Positions 6,387-12,394 of a DNA stretch of 12,394 nt are shown piece after piece. The stretch is from positions 1-12,394 of the forward strand of contig SXZC01000008.1 in the NCBI GenBank assembly GCA_005788075.1, written 5' to 3'. A program made the translations under genes and the position numbers. The notes under the pieces are model-generated. The model had not been told where the DNA came from. It made no database searches and saw nothing but the letters and a program-made list of their open reading frames with translations. The stretch is from Actinomycetota bacterium. Lineage in GTDB: Bacteria > Actinomycetota > Thermoleophilia > Miltoncostaeales > Miltoncostaeaceae. How positions within the stretch are numbered: the first letter of the stretch is position 1; the number at the start of each line of letters is the position of its first letter.

Positions 6387-8023
6387 GAGAGCACCTTGAG
6401 CGAGTCCGACTCCTGGCCCTGCGGCTCGGACTCCGCGGGCGGGGTCCACGCCGGCAGGCGGCGGATCTCGTCCAGGTGCACCATCGACTCGGGCTGGTCC
6501 GTGAACTTCAGCAGCTGCTTGCGGCCGTAGGCACGGAAGATCGCCACGCCCAGCGTCTCGTAGATCGTGCGCATGCCGCGACGCGAGATGGTGGTGCGGA
6601 TGAGCTTGAAGCTCTCCGACGGGCGGTTGGTGAGCCAGAGGCGGATCGCCTTGGGCAGGTTCTTCATGAACTTCACCTCGGTGAGGAGGCGCAGGAACTG
6701 CCACAGGTTGGCGCGGATCTCCTTCTTGCCGAGCTCCCACGGCGTCTTCTTGGAGTAGAAGCGCAGCATGTTCTTCCAGGTCTCCATCTGGAGCTGGTAG
6801 GGCGTCATGAGCTTCGGCTGGATGATGCAGTGGTGCCCGTCGTAGAGCGAGTAGTCGTCGGTGAGCACCCGGCCCTCGGCGCGCATCTGGGCATCGAACG
6901 CCGTGCCCGGCAGCGTGGTGAGCATCATCATCTGCAGGGTGTCGACACCGTGCTCGATGGCGAAGTCCACCGTGGCGCGCACGGTCTCGGGCGTGTCGGT
7001 GTCGGCGCCCACCACGAACATCCCGTGCACGCGGATGCCGTAGTCGTGGAGCAGCTTGATCGAGGTGGTGATGTGCTCGACGGTCTGCTTCTTGTTGTAG
7101 GCGTCCAGGCCCTCCTGGGTGATGCTCTCGAAGCCGATGTACACCATGTAGCAACCGGAGTCGCGCATGAGCGACAGCAGCTCGTGGTCGGGCTCGAGGG
7201 TCTGCTTGCTCTTGTAGATGGAGTCGGCGCGGATCTGCGCGGTCCACTGGGGCGTGATGCCCTCGTCGATCATCGCGCGGAAGAGCGACTTCGACTGCTT
7301 CTTGTCGACGATGAAGATGTCGTCGTAGAAGAAGACGCGCTCAGGGTTGACCCCGCGCAGCTCGGTCATCATGTTCTCCACCGAGCGCGTGCGCAGCTTG
7401 CGGCCGAACATCTTGATGACGCTGCAGAACGAGCAGTCGTAGGGGCAGCCCCACTTCATCATGATCGGGTGCGTGACCATGCGCTCGTGACCCTCGAGCA
7501 GGTCGAGCGCGGGGAACGGCAGGTTGTCGAGGTCCTCGCCCGACGCCATCGGCGCCTCGGGGTTGTCCACCTGCTGGCCGTTCTCGATGAACGACAGGCC
7601 CATGATCTCGTGCAGGCCGGCCGGGTCGCGGTCGCCGCGGAACCACTCCATGAACTGGGCGAAGCCCACGTGGCCCTCGCGGCGGATCACGTAGTCGGCG
7701 TGCTGCAGGGCCTCATGCGACATGAAGGTGACGTGCGAGCCGCCGAAGAGCACCGGGATGCCCGCGGCGCGGCAGCGGTCGGCGTAGCGGTAGCCCTCGA
7801 GCGTGGTGTTGGTGGTGGTGGAGATGCACACCAGGTCGGCGGTGAGCACGTCGTCCCAGTCCACCTCCACGCCGCGGATGAGCTCGCAGTAGATGTGCTG
7901 GTCCACGTCGTCGTACGTGTTGCGGGCGATGGCTGCAAGCAGCGGCAGGCCCAACTTGGGGAGGTTCGCGATCTCGTAGATCGTGGCCCCGCGGGGCTTC
8001 GGCTCGAGGTATCGGATCTTCAC
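6383..8023 (-). CDS. B12-binding domain radical SAM protein (class B / BchE-like family), substrate unknown
   Basis: The 546-residue protein combines an N-terminal cobalamin-binding Rossmann domain (about 10-130, with DLVCISTTTNTT and VLFGGSHVTF) and a radical SAM core. The [4Fe-4S] motif is C193-x3-C197-x2-C200 (CPYDCSFC). SAM-domain landmarks are FFYDDIFIVD (231-240), QIRADSIY (263-270), YIGFES (295-300), LDAYNKKQT (308-316) and GMFVVGADTDT. The N-terminal domain lacks DxHxxG, as in other class B members, so cobalamin would bind without a histidine ligand. Such enzymes typically methylate unactivated carbons or build rings; hopanoid methylase HpnP and BchE belong to the class, but nothing here identifies the substrate. 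The C-terminal ~140 residues (from about 400) are a basic family-specific extension. The start is GTG 8023 with a strong GGAGG. It follows the epimerase gene by 32 bases. Confidence 0.88.
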   Translation of the reverse strand: MKIRYLEPKPRGATIYEIANLPKLGLPLLAAIARNTYDDVDQHIYCELIRGVEVDWDDVLTADLVCISTTTNTTLEGYRYADRCRAAGIPVLFGGSHVTFMSHEALQHADYVIRREGHVGFAQFMEWFRGDRDPAGLHEIMGLSFIENGQQVDNPEAPMASGEDLDNLPFPALDLLEGHERMVTHPIMMKWGCPYDCSFCSVIKMFGRKLRTRSVENMMTELRGVNPERVFFYDDIFIVDKKQSKSLFRAMIDEGITPQWTAQIRADSIYKSKQTLEPDHELLSLMRDSGCYMVYIGFESITQEGLDAYNKKQTVEHITTSIKLLHDYGIRVHGMFVVGADTDTPETVRATVDFAIEHGVDTLQMMMLTTLPGTAFDAQMRAEGRVLTDDYSLYDGHHCIIQPKLMTPYQLQMETWKNMLRFYSKKTPWELGKKEIRANLWQFLRLLTEVKFMKNLPKAIRLWLTNRPSESFKLIRTTISRRGMRTIYETLGVAIFRAYGRKQLLKFTDQPESMVHLDEIRRLPAWTPPAESEPQGQESDSLKVLS

Positions 8024-8031
8024 GCGTCAGG

Positions 8032-8036
8032 CCTCC
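8032..8036 (-). promoter_or_regulatory. Strong ribosome-binding site for the radical SAM gene
   Basis: Minus-strand GGAGG, eight bases before GTG 8023. It is the best Shine-Dalgarno in the operon and fixes the GTG start. Its gene is the only one in the run preceded by a gap of more than 30 bases, so it may be translated independently of the upstream cistron. Confidence 0.7.
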
Positions 8037-8055
8037 GGCGTGGTTGGTGCAGCAC

Positions 8056-8460
8056 TCAATGGTCTTCGACGAGTTCGGTGAGTACCCCGCCCGTCGACCG
8101 GGGATGCAGGAAGGCCACCATGTGGCCGCCCAGCCCGCGCCGAGGCACGGTGTCAATCAATTCGACGCCTCCATCGGCGAGTTCACGCAGCGTGGACTCC
8201 AGATGGGGAACGGCGAATGCCACATGATGCATGCCCGGGCCCTTCTTGGCTAGGAAGCGGGCCACACCTGTGTCCTCCGTCACCGGGGCGATGAGCTCCA
8301 CGTATGACGGTCCGGACCCCAGGAGGACGGCCTCCACGCCCTGTTCGGGCATCACCTCGCGCACGCCCACCTCCATGCCGAGACCGTCCCGGTAGGCCGG
8401 GATCTCCGCATCGAGGTCGGCGACCACATAGCCCACGTGGTGGATGAGGCCGAGATGCAT
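8056..8460 (-). CDS. mce: Methylmalonyl-CoA epimerase (VOC / glyoxalase superfamily)
   Basis: The enzyme interconverts (2S)- and (2R)-methylmalonyl-CoA, linking propionyl-CoA carboxylase to the B12-dependent mutase in the cytoplasm. The 134-residue length is right for the family. It has two paired VOC modules: IHHVGYVVADLDAEIPAYRDGLG (6-28) with VELIAP (54-59), then GMHHVAFAV (76-84) and the family signature HPRSTGGVLTELVE (119-132). Likely metal ligands are H8, E55, H79 and E129. The start is ATG 8460; no good ribosome site precedes it, but no better start exists before the frame runs into the previous gene. It lies 20 bases after the nicotinate phosphoribosyltransferase stop. Other VOC enzymes are less likely because of the HPRSTGGVL signature. 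Mutase and carboxylase genes are not in view. Confidence 0.88.
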   Translation of the reverse strand: MHLGLIHHVGYVVADLDAEIPAYRDGLGMEVGVREVMPEQGVEAVLLGSGPSYVELIAPVTEDTGVARFLAKKGPGMHHVAFAVPHLESTLRELADGGVELIDTVPRRGLGGHMVAFLHPRSTGGVLTELVEDH

Positions 8461-8480
8461 CCCGCGGGAGGCTAGTGGAG

Positions 8481-9587
8481 TCAGCGGACCGCCAGGTCCA
8501 CGGGGGCGAGCCGCGAGTTGGGCATCTCGGCACGGCCCACCTTGGCGCAGGGGCGGCCATCCACGCGCACCACGTCCGCGGTGAAGTCGTTGCTGCCGAG
8601 CAGCAGGCTCGAGCCCACCCCGTAGGCGTCCACGGGCACGCCGGTGCGCTCGAAGGCGTCGATCTTGTCGGCGTCGAACCCGCCGGAGGCCACGATGCGC
8701 ACCTTGCCGTGGCCGGCGTGGTCGAGCGCCTCGCGCACCTTCAGCACGAGCTCGGGCCCCACGCCCGTGGGGTCGAACCGGCCCATCTCCTGCCACAGGC
8801 TGCGATCCACCATGGTGCTCGAGGTGTCGAGGCGCACCCCCCAGAGGTCATCGCCCAGCGCATCGGCCACCTCCAGCGCGGTGCGCACCGAGTCGTTCTC
8901 GAAGTCCACGAGCACGATCACGTTGAGCTCGCCCGCGAACCGCTCGGCGAACTTGCGCGCGGCCAGCACGGTGTCGCCGCCATATGCCGCGATGAGCCCA
9001 TGGGGCACGGTGCCCATGCCCCGGCCGCCCCACCACGATGCCTGCGCGTCGGTGCTCACGCCGATCGCCCCGGCCACGTGGGCGGCCCAGCCGTCGCCGG
9101 TCTGCACCTGCCAGTGGTCGAAGCGGGCCGGGAAGTACAGGATCGGCTTGCCGCGGGCGGCCTCCACCACGGCGCGCACGTTTCGGCTGATGAGCGTGCG
9201 CCGGCCCAGCGCGCCGAGGATGAGGGTCTCGAGGTGGGCGAACAGCGAGTAGTCGCCCTCGATCGAGAGGACGGTCTCCCAGGGGGCAATCTCATCGCCG
9301 TCGTGCAGGGCCATGGCGGTGATGTCGTCGTGGGCGTCGATCCATGCGCCGTCCACGCGCCGCCCCGAGCACAGGGCGAGGATCGCCAGCGCCTCGTCCA
9401 CGCCGCCCAGCACCGCCTGCTCGCGCTGGAACACCTGCATCAGCACGCGCGGATGGTGGCCGTCGCTCTCGAGCACGTCCCGGGTGAACGTGAAGTAGGC
9501 ATCGCTGTAGTAGCCGTCGCGCATGCGATCCACCGGCAGCTGGAAGGTGGATGGCGCCAGGCGGGTGCGGCCGGCACTGCTCGTCAT
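8481..9587 (-). CDS. pncB: Nicotinate phosphoribosyltransferase (short, archaeal-type)
   Basis: The enzyme joins nicotinate to PRPP to make nicotinate mononucleotide in NAD salvage. The 368-residue protein is the short form of the family. Landmarks are LPVDRMRDGYYSDAYF (17-32), the substrate-loop region FPARFDHW (152-159), GRGMGTVPHGLIAAYGG (188-204), VRLDTS (251-256), VASGGFD (299-305) and the phosphate-binding YGVGSSLL (322-329). The GTVPHGLI segment stands where the family has the active-site GTMxH histidine (H196 here). Quinolinate phosphoribosyltransferase shares the fold but lacks this N-terminal YYSDAY block. ATG 9587 overlaps the stop of the YcnI-like gene (ATGA), which fixes the start; the frame upstream of it is a shadow. 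Family secure; nicotinate rather than nicotinamide preference is inferred from family. Confidence 0.88.
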   Translation of the reverse strand: MTSSAGRTRLAPSTFQLPVDRMRDGYYSDAYFTFTRDVLESDGHHPRVLMQVFQREQAVLGGVDEALAILALCSGRRVDGAWIDAHDDITAMALHDGDEIAPWETVLSIEGDYSLFAHLETLILGALGRRTLISRNVRAVVEAARGKPILYFPARFDHWQVQTGDGWAAHVAGAIGVSTDAQASWWGGRGMGTVPHGLIAAYGGDTVLAARKFAERFAGELNVIVLVDFENDSVRTALEVADALGDDLWGVRLDTSSTMVDRSLWQEMGRFDPTGVGPELVLKVREALDHAGHGKVRIVASGGFDADKIDAFERTGVPVDAYGVGSSLLLGSNDFTADVVRVDGRPCAKVGRAEMPNSRLAPVDLAVR

Positions 9588-10243
9588 CGGCCCGGGGCGT
9601 CGTCGGGGCCGTCGGGCGGCAGCTCGGCAGGCCGCGACGCCCACACCATGCCCACGCCCACGAGCACCAGGGCGCCGAGGGCGATGCCGATGATCGCGGC
9701 CCACAGCGTGGCGCCGCCATCCGATCCGCCACCGGCCTCCACGGCCTCCGCGGAGATCACCACGGCCGCCGCGGGCCCGGGCGCGCCGGGGCCGGTCTCG
9801 GGCGCCGCCTGGCCATCGACCTCGGGCGGGCCGGTCCACGGCTTCACCTGGCCGTTCGCGAGGCCCTGCTCCGACTTCCAGACGCTCGTGCCCTCCTCGA
9901 AGGGCGTGCCGAGCACCGTGAAGTCGGCGTACTGATCGGGCGGGATCAGCCCGCCGGTCCACTCCACGCCGCGCAGGCGGCCGTCCTGCCTGCGCAGGAT
10001 GCGCGTGGTCCAGCCGGGGGCGTCGGCCACGGCGTACACGGTCACCTGCGGGGGGAACGTCACGCGCACGCGGTTGGTGGTGAGCCCGCCCTCGGCCGGC
10101 ACGCGGATGGTGAACTCGGTCGACTCCCGCAGCACGGCGGTGCCGGGGCTCACGCTGATGTGCGCCTGGGCGGTGCCGGCGACCGCCAGGGCCATCGCCG
10201 CAGTCGCTGCCGCGGCAGCCATGCCGCGGTGCGTAGCCCTCAC
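9584..10243 (-). CDS. YcnI-like (DUF1775) copper-binding membrane-anchored protein
   Basis: The 219-residue exported protein has a signal peptide (1-27, ending AQA), so the mature chain starts with H28 in HISVSP. It has a YcnI-type beta domain (28-140) and a C-terminal membrane helix (about 180-201) followed by a short Pro/Asp-rich cytosolic tail. YcnI proteins bind Cu(II) through the N-terminal histidine with a conserved Glu and Trp; here H28, E51 (VPAEGGLTTNRV) and W136 (VKPWTGPP) are the candidates. The domain faces outside the cell, tethered by the C-terminal helix after a Gly/Ala/Pro linker (140-180). GTG 10243 overlaps the DUF1385 stop (GTGA), with GGGGG seven bases ahead; ATG 10222 would cut off the charged n-region of the signal peptide. 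Usual partners (CopC/CopD, Cu chaperones) are not adjacent. Confidence 0.85.
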   Translation of the reverse strand: MRATHRGMAAAAATAAMALAVAGTAQAHISVSPGTAVLRESTEFTIRVPAEGGLTTNRVRVTFPPQVTVYAVADAPGWTTRILRRQDGRLRGVEWTGGLIPPDQYADFTVLGTPFEEGTSVWKSEQGLANGQVKPWTGPPEVDGQAAPETGPGAPGPAAAVVISAEAVEAGGGSDGGATLWAAIIGIALGALVLVGVGMVWASRPAELPPDGPDDAPGR

Positions 10244-11067
10244 GCGGCGGCCCCCACCGACCTCTCGGCGCGGAGGATCTCCTCCATCGCCGCGCGTCCC
10301 ACGGCCAGCTGCTGCTCGTCGGGCTCGCGGGTGACGAACCCCGCCTGAATCGCGTGGCCGCTCCAGTGCACCGCGCGCGACACCGGGTGGCCCGGGTTGC
10401 GCTCGGCAAAGGCGAAGGCCTCCACCGCGGCGCCGATGCCCGCGGCCATGGCTACCGCGCGCCCCAGCAGCCGGGTGCGCCGCGAGGGAAGGCGGCGGGC
10501 GATCAGGTTGCCCGCGGCGGTGGCCACCATGAGCGGCAGCACGAGGTTGCTGCCGCACCGGGTGTGCTCCTTGGGCTCGGCGGCGTTGTCGGCGATTCCC
10601 GCTTCGCCGGCCCGCTCGTACGCCGCGATGCTCTTGTGCTCTACCGCGTGCCACGCCGACGCATCGGACGCCCGCAGCATCAGCAGCGAGGGCGCGAGGC
10701 CCAGCACGGCCGCGGCGGCCTCCTGCGCCAGGCCCGAGCGCAGCAGGCGACGCGACGCGGCGGTGGCGGCCATCGACCCCGCCATCACGGGGGCCATGGG
10801 GGCATCCTCCATCGCGAGGCGCGCCTCGGGCATGCCGGTGCGCACCGCGGGCACCACCATGAGCATCTCGGCCATGCGCACCACGCCCCGGGCCAGCGGA
10901 ATGCGACCGAGGGGTCCCACCGAGAGCCGTGGCCGGGGGCCCGATGCCACGAGGGTGCGGCCGTCATCATCCACCACGGCGGCGGCCCACTGGCTGGGCC
11001 CGTGCACCATGAGGCCATTGGCAAGCGCCATGCCACCAAGGCGCATCGGTGAGGAATCAGCGGCCAT
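10240..11067 (-). CDS. DUF1385 family membrane protein of unknown function
   Basis: The 275-residue protein has the DUF1385 signature: LGGMALANGLMVHGPSQWAAAV (10-31, for GGQAVIEGVMMRGP), GRIPLARGVVRM (54-65), WHAVEHKSIAAYE (139-151) and HTRCGSNLV (168-176). The W139-H140, E143-H144-K145 and H168/C171 cluster is the family core and looks like a metal site, though no activity is established. Hydrophobic segments at about 115-132, 176-190 and 203-221 suggest an integral membrane protein with fewer or weaker helices than usual. ATG 11067 shares a base with the ThyX-like stop (TGATG). Met8 in MRLGGM is an alternative start closer to the family N-terminus. In related bacteria DUF1385 genes often sit beside core genes; here it links the ThyX-like and YcnI-like genes. 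Confidence 0.85.
   Translation of the reverse strand: MAADSSPMRLGGMALANGLMVHGPSQWAAAVVDDDGRTLVASGPRPRLSVGPLGRIPLARGVVRMAEMLMVVPAVRTGMPEARLAMEDAPMAPVMAGSMAATAASRRLLRSGLAQEAAAAVLGLAPSLLMLRASDASAWHAVEHKSIAAYERAGEAGIADNAAEPKEHTRCGSNLVLPLMVATAAGNLIARRLPSRRTRLLGRAVAMAAGIGAAVEAFAFAERNPGHPVSRAVHWSGHAIQAGFVTREPDEQQLAVGRAAMEEILRAERSVGAAA
10251..10255 (-). promoter_or_regulatory. Ribosome-binding site favouring the GTG start of the YcnI-like gene
   Basis: Minus-strand GGGGG, seven bases before GTG 10243. Together with the four-base GTGA overlap it supports GTG 10243 over ATG 10222. Confidence 0.4.
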
Positions 11068-12394
11068 CAGGAATCCACGGTATCAGCGGCCCGCTTGGCC
11101 TCCGTGCGCCGCTCCTGGGCCAGGCGGCCGCCCTCGCCGGACATGTCCGTGAACTCCATGAGGCCCGCGATGCCGGGCTGCCCGGCGTCGTCGCGGATGG
11201 CCACGAGCATGTCCTGCGCCACGCGGCGATAGGCGGCGTGGCCCTGCGGCTGGCTGCGCAGCTCGATGAGGTGCATCGCCTCGCGGGCATTCATGCGCAT
11301 CGTGAACCTGATGCGGTGCGCCATGGTCACCGCGTAGGGCGCCTCCTCGGGAACCACGGCGAGCACGTCGCGCCAGAGCTCGGCCGATGCGTGGTTCACC
11401 CGCGCGAACTCCTCGGCCAGCCCCGCGGCCTCCACGTCGGGAGACGGCTCCCACCCGAGGTCGGCCCCGAGGGGCTGCGCCTCGAGGGTGAGGATCCGGT
11501 GGCGCTGCAGGTCGCGGTACGCGCCGTAGTCGCAGGTCACCTCGAAGAGGTACGAGGTGGCCTCAAGCGCGCGCCCGGGTCGCTCGCGACGGTCGGCGCG
11601 CCCCGCGGCCCACTCGGCCAGCGCGGCGCGCACGGCGGAGTCGTCGAGGGCGTCCACCCTCGCGCGCACCTCGTCGATGGTGCGTCCCGACTCCGGCCAC
11701 AGCGCATGCGCGAGCACGCGCCGCTCACCGTCCGGGTCGTGTTGCACCAGCCGAACGCCCGGGAGCGCAGAGGAGGTGACTGTCACCGGAACGGTGACTG
11801 TCACAGGGGTTGGCGTCTCCGCGCTTCCGGCCAGCGCCTCCCACATCCTCGCCGCGCGATCCTCGGTGGCGAAGCGGTAGGCGCCCATGCGCTCACCGCG
11901 GTCGGGGCGGTCCACCCGGGTGAGGAAGTCGGGGATCACCTGGCGCAGCGCCACAAGCACCCGGTCGCCCGCCTCGCGTGCCTCGGCCAGCGGGTGGGCG
12001 CGCAGGCGGATGATCAGCTGCTCCCATGCCTGGCCCGAGGCGTACACGCCGAGGTTGGCGGTGGTGGCCGCGGGCAGCAGCCCGCGCACGGCGTCGAGGG
12101 CGCGGGCGCGCAGCGCCCTGCGCACCGCCGCGTCGTCATCGCCCGATTCGTCCCCGGCCACCAGGTGCTCGAGCACCGCTTCGAAAAGGCGGGAGTAAGT
12201 GGCGAAGGCGTCGTCGAGCACCGCCTCGTAGCGCGCCAGCAGGTCCGGGTGGGCCGAGATGCCCGGCGGCCGCACGTACTTCCAGCGGCCGTCCACCATG
12301 TCGGTGTAGGGCACGTAGCGCGTGGACTGCTCGAGGTACGACGCCAGGCGTCCCCACTCGATCACCTTGGTGAGCACGTTGCTCACGCCCTCCA
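11067..12394 (-). CDS. thyX: Tandem ThyX-like protein (FAD-dependent thymidylate synthase family), 5' end outside window
   Basis: ThyX uses FAD and methylene-tetrahydrofolate to methylate dUMP to dTMP. The frame is open to the window edge; residues are counted from GTG 12386, which is probably internal (preceding codons Glu-Gly). Two related halves are visible. The first (about 1-165) has EWGRLASYLEQSTRY (10-24), where ThyX has RHRxxSxNExSxRY, then LLPAATTANLGVYASGQAWEQ and IRLRAHPLAEAR. The second (about 205-420) has QRHRILTLEAQPLG (294-307), then YAVTMAHRIRFTMRMNAREAMHLIELRSQPQGHAAYR. The halves join by a Pro/Thr/Val linker (191-208). Half one keeps the SxEQSTRY part, half two the RHR part. 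Either could complete one active site, or the protein could be a non-synthase relative. Its stop overlaps the DUF1385 start. Confidence 0.82.
   Translation of the reverse strand, partial: EGVSNVLTKVIEWGRLASYLEQSTRYVPYTDMVDGRWKYVRPPGISAHPDLLARYEAVLDDAFATYSRLFEAVLEHLVAGDESGDDDAAVRRALRARALDAVRGLLPAATTANLGVYASGQAWEQLIIRLRAHPLAEAREAGDRVLVALRQVIPDFLTRVDRPDRGERMGAYRFATEDRAARMWEALAGSAETPTPVTVTVPVTVTSSALPGVRLVQHDPDGERRVLAHALWPESGRTIDEVRARVDALDDSAVRAALAEWAAGRADRRERPGRALEATSYLFEVTCDYGAYRDLQRHRILTLEAQPLGADLGWEPSPDVEAAGLAEEFARVNHASAELWRDVLAVVPEEAPYAVTMAHRIRFTMRMNAREAMHLIELRSQPQGHAAYRRVAQDMLVAIRDDAGQPGIAGLMEFTDMSGEGGRLAQERRTEAKRAADTVDS
11775..11810. repeat. Tandem 18-bp repeat of a palindrome inside the ThyX-like linker coding region
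   Basis: The 13-base perfect palindrome GGTGACTGTCACC (11775-11787) is followed 18 bases on by GGTGACTGTCAC (11793-11804), so two 18-base units share their first 12 bases. On the coding strand they encode the Thr/Val run of the interdomain linker (VTVTVPVTVT). This could be a simple linker expansion, or a protein-binding site lying within a gene. Confidence 0.6.

Noticed and set aside
6387..7247. Upstream extension of the small-gene frame (359-residue version)
   Set aside because: This part is out of frame within the radical SAM gene and reads as Ala/Arg/His-rich shadow. GTG 6386 with its GTGA overlap is the credible start.
6476..8227. 583-codon plus-strand open frame opposite the radical SAM gene
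   Set aside because: It is antisense to a clear B12/radical SAM protein and its composition (Val/His/Gly/Arg/Leu/Glu) is typical of antisense frames in GC-rich genes.
8461..8796. Upstream extension of the methylmalonyl-CoA epimerase frame
   Set aside because: It runs through the nicotinate phosphoribosyltransferase gene in another frame. The VOC domain begins at ATG 8460 and the family length is met without it.
8475..9935. 486-codon plus-strand open frame opposite pncB and the YcnI-like gene
   Set aside because: It is antisense to two recognised genes, with no domain and no ribosome site.

Overview
The window is a gene-dense stretch of very high-GC bacterial chromosome. Many starts are GTG, and genes are packed with 1- to 4-base stop/start overlaps. 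The combination of a tandem ThyX-like protein, a DUF1385 membrane protein, methylmalonyl-CoA epimerase, a cobalamin-binding radical SAM protein, a YcnI-like copper protein and an OB-fold/HD YhaM-like protein points to Actinobacteriota. A Thermoleophilia-like lineage is my best guess, from memory of such proteins rather than any search. No tRNA, rRNA, CRISPR, insertion sequence, phage gene or origin was seen, and no gene-free stretch exceeds about 150 bases.

Layout. (1) About 1-1679, plus strand: the end of a PD-(D/E)XK nuclease with a Cas4/AddB-type four-cysteine pattern, probably continuing out of the window, followed 10 bases later by an OB-fold plus HD-domain YhaM-like protein. (2) 1680-1714: short convergent junction with a GC hairpin. 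(3) 1715-4941, minus strand: a two-gene unit in reading order 4941 to 1715. First comes a 720-residue secreted protein with about four 120-residue beta-type repeats. A PstS-like solute-binding protein follows, joined by a TGATG stop/start overlap. Base composition is clearly less GC-rich here than in the flanks. (4) 4942-5086: a 145-base gap. (5) 5087-12394, minus strand: an apparent eight-gene operon read from the right edge leftward: tandem ThyX-like protein (cut by the edge), DUF1385 membrane protein, YcnI-like copper protein, nicotinate phosphoribosyltransferase, methylmalonyl-CoA epimerase, B12-binding radical SAM enzyme, a 72-residue unknown protein, and YchF ATPase.

How they fit. The long operon is mostly housekeeping and cofactor metabolism (dTMP, NAD, methylmalonyl-CoA, cobalamin/radical SAM, ribosome-associated ATPase). 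Two genes of unknown role, DUF1385 and the 72-residue protein, are locked in by overlaps. The part most likely to be undescribed is the secreted repeat protein coupled to a divergent PstS-like protein: a compact exported two-component unit with no permease or ATPase beside it. Two start or motif anomalies also deserve attention. YchF can only keep its P-loop if translation starts at a CTG codon. The ThyX-like protein seems to have divided its signature motifs between two tandem copies.
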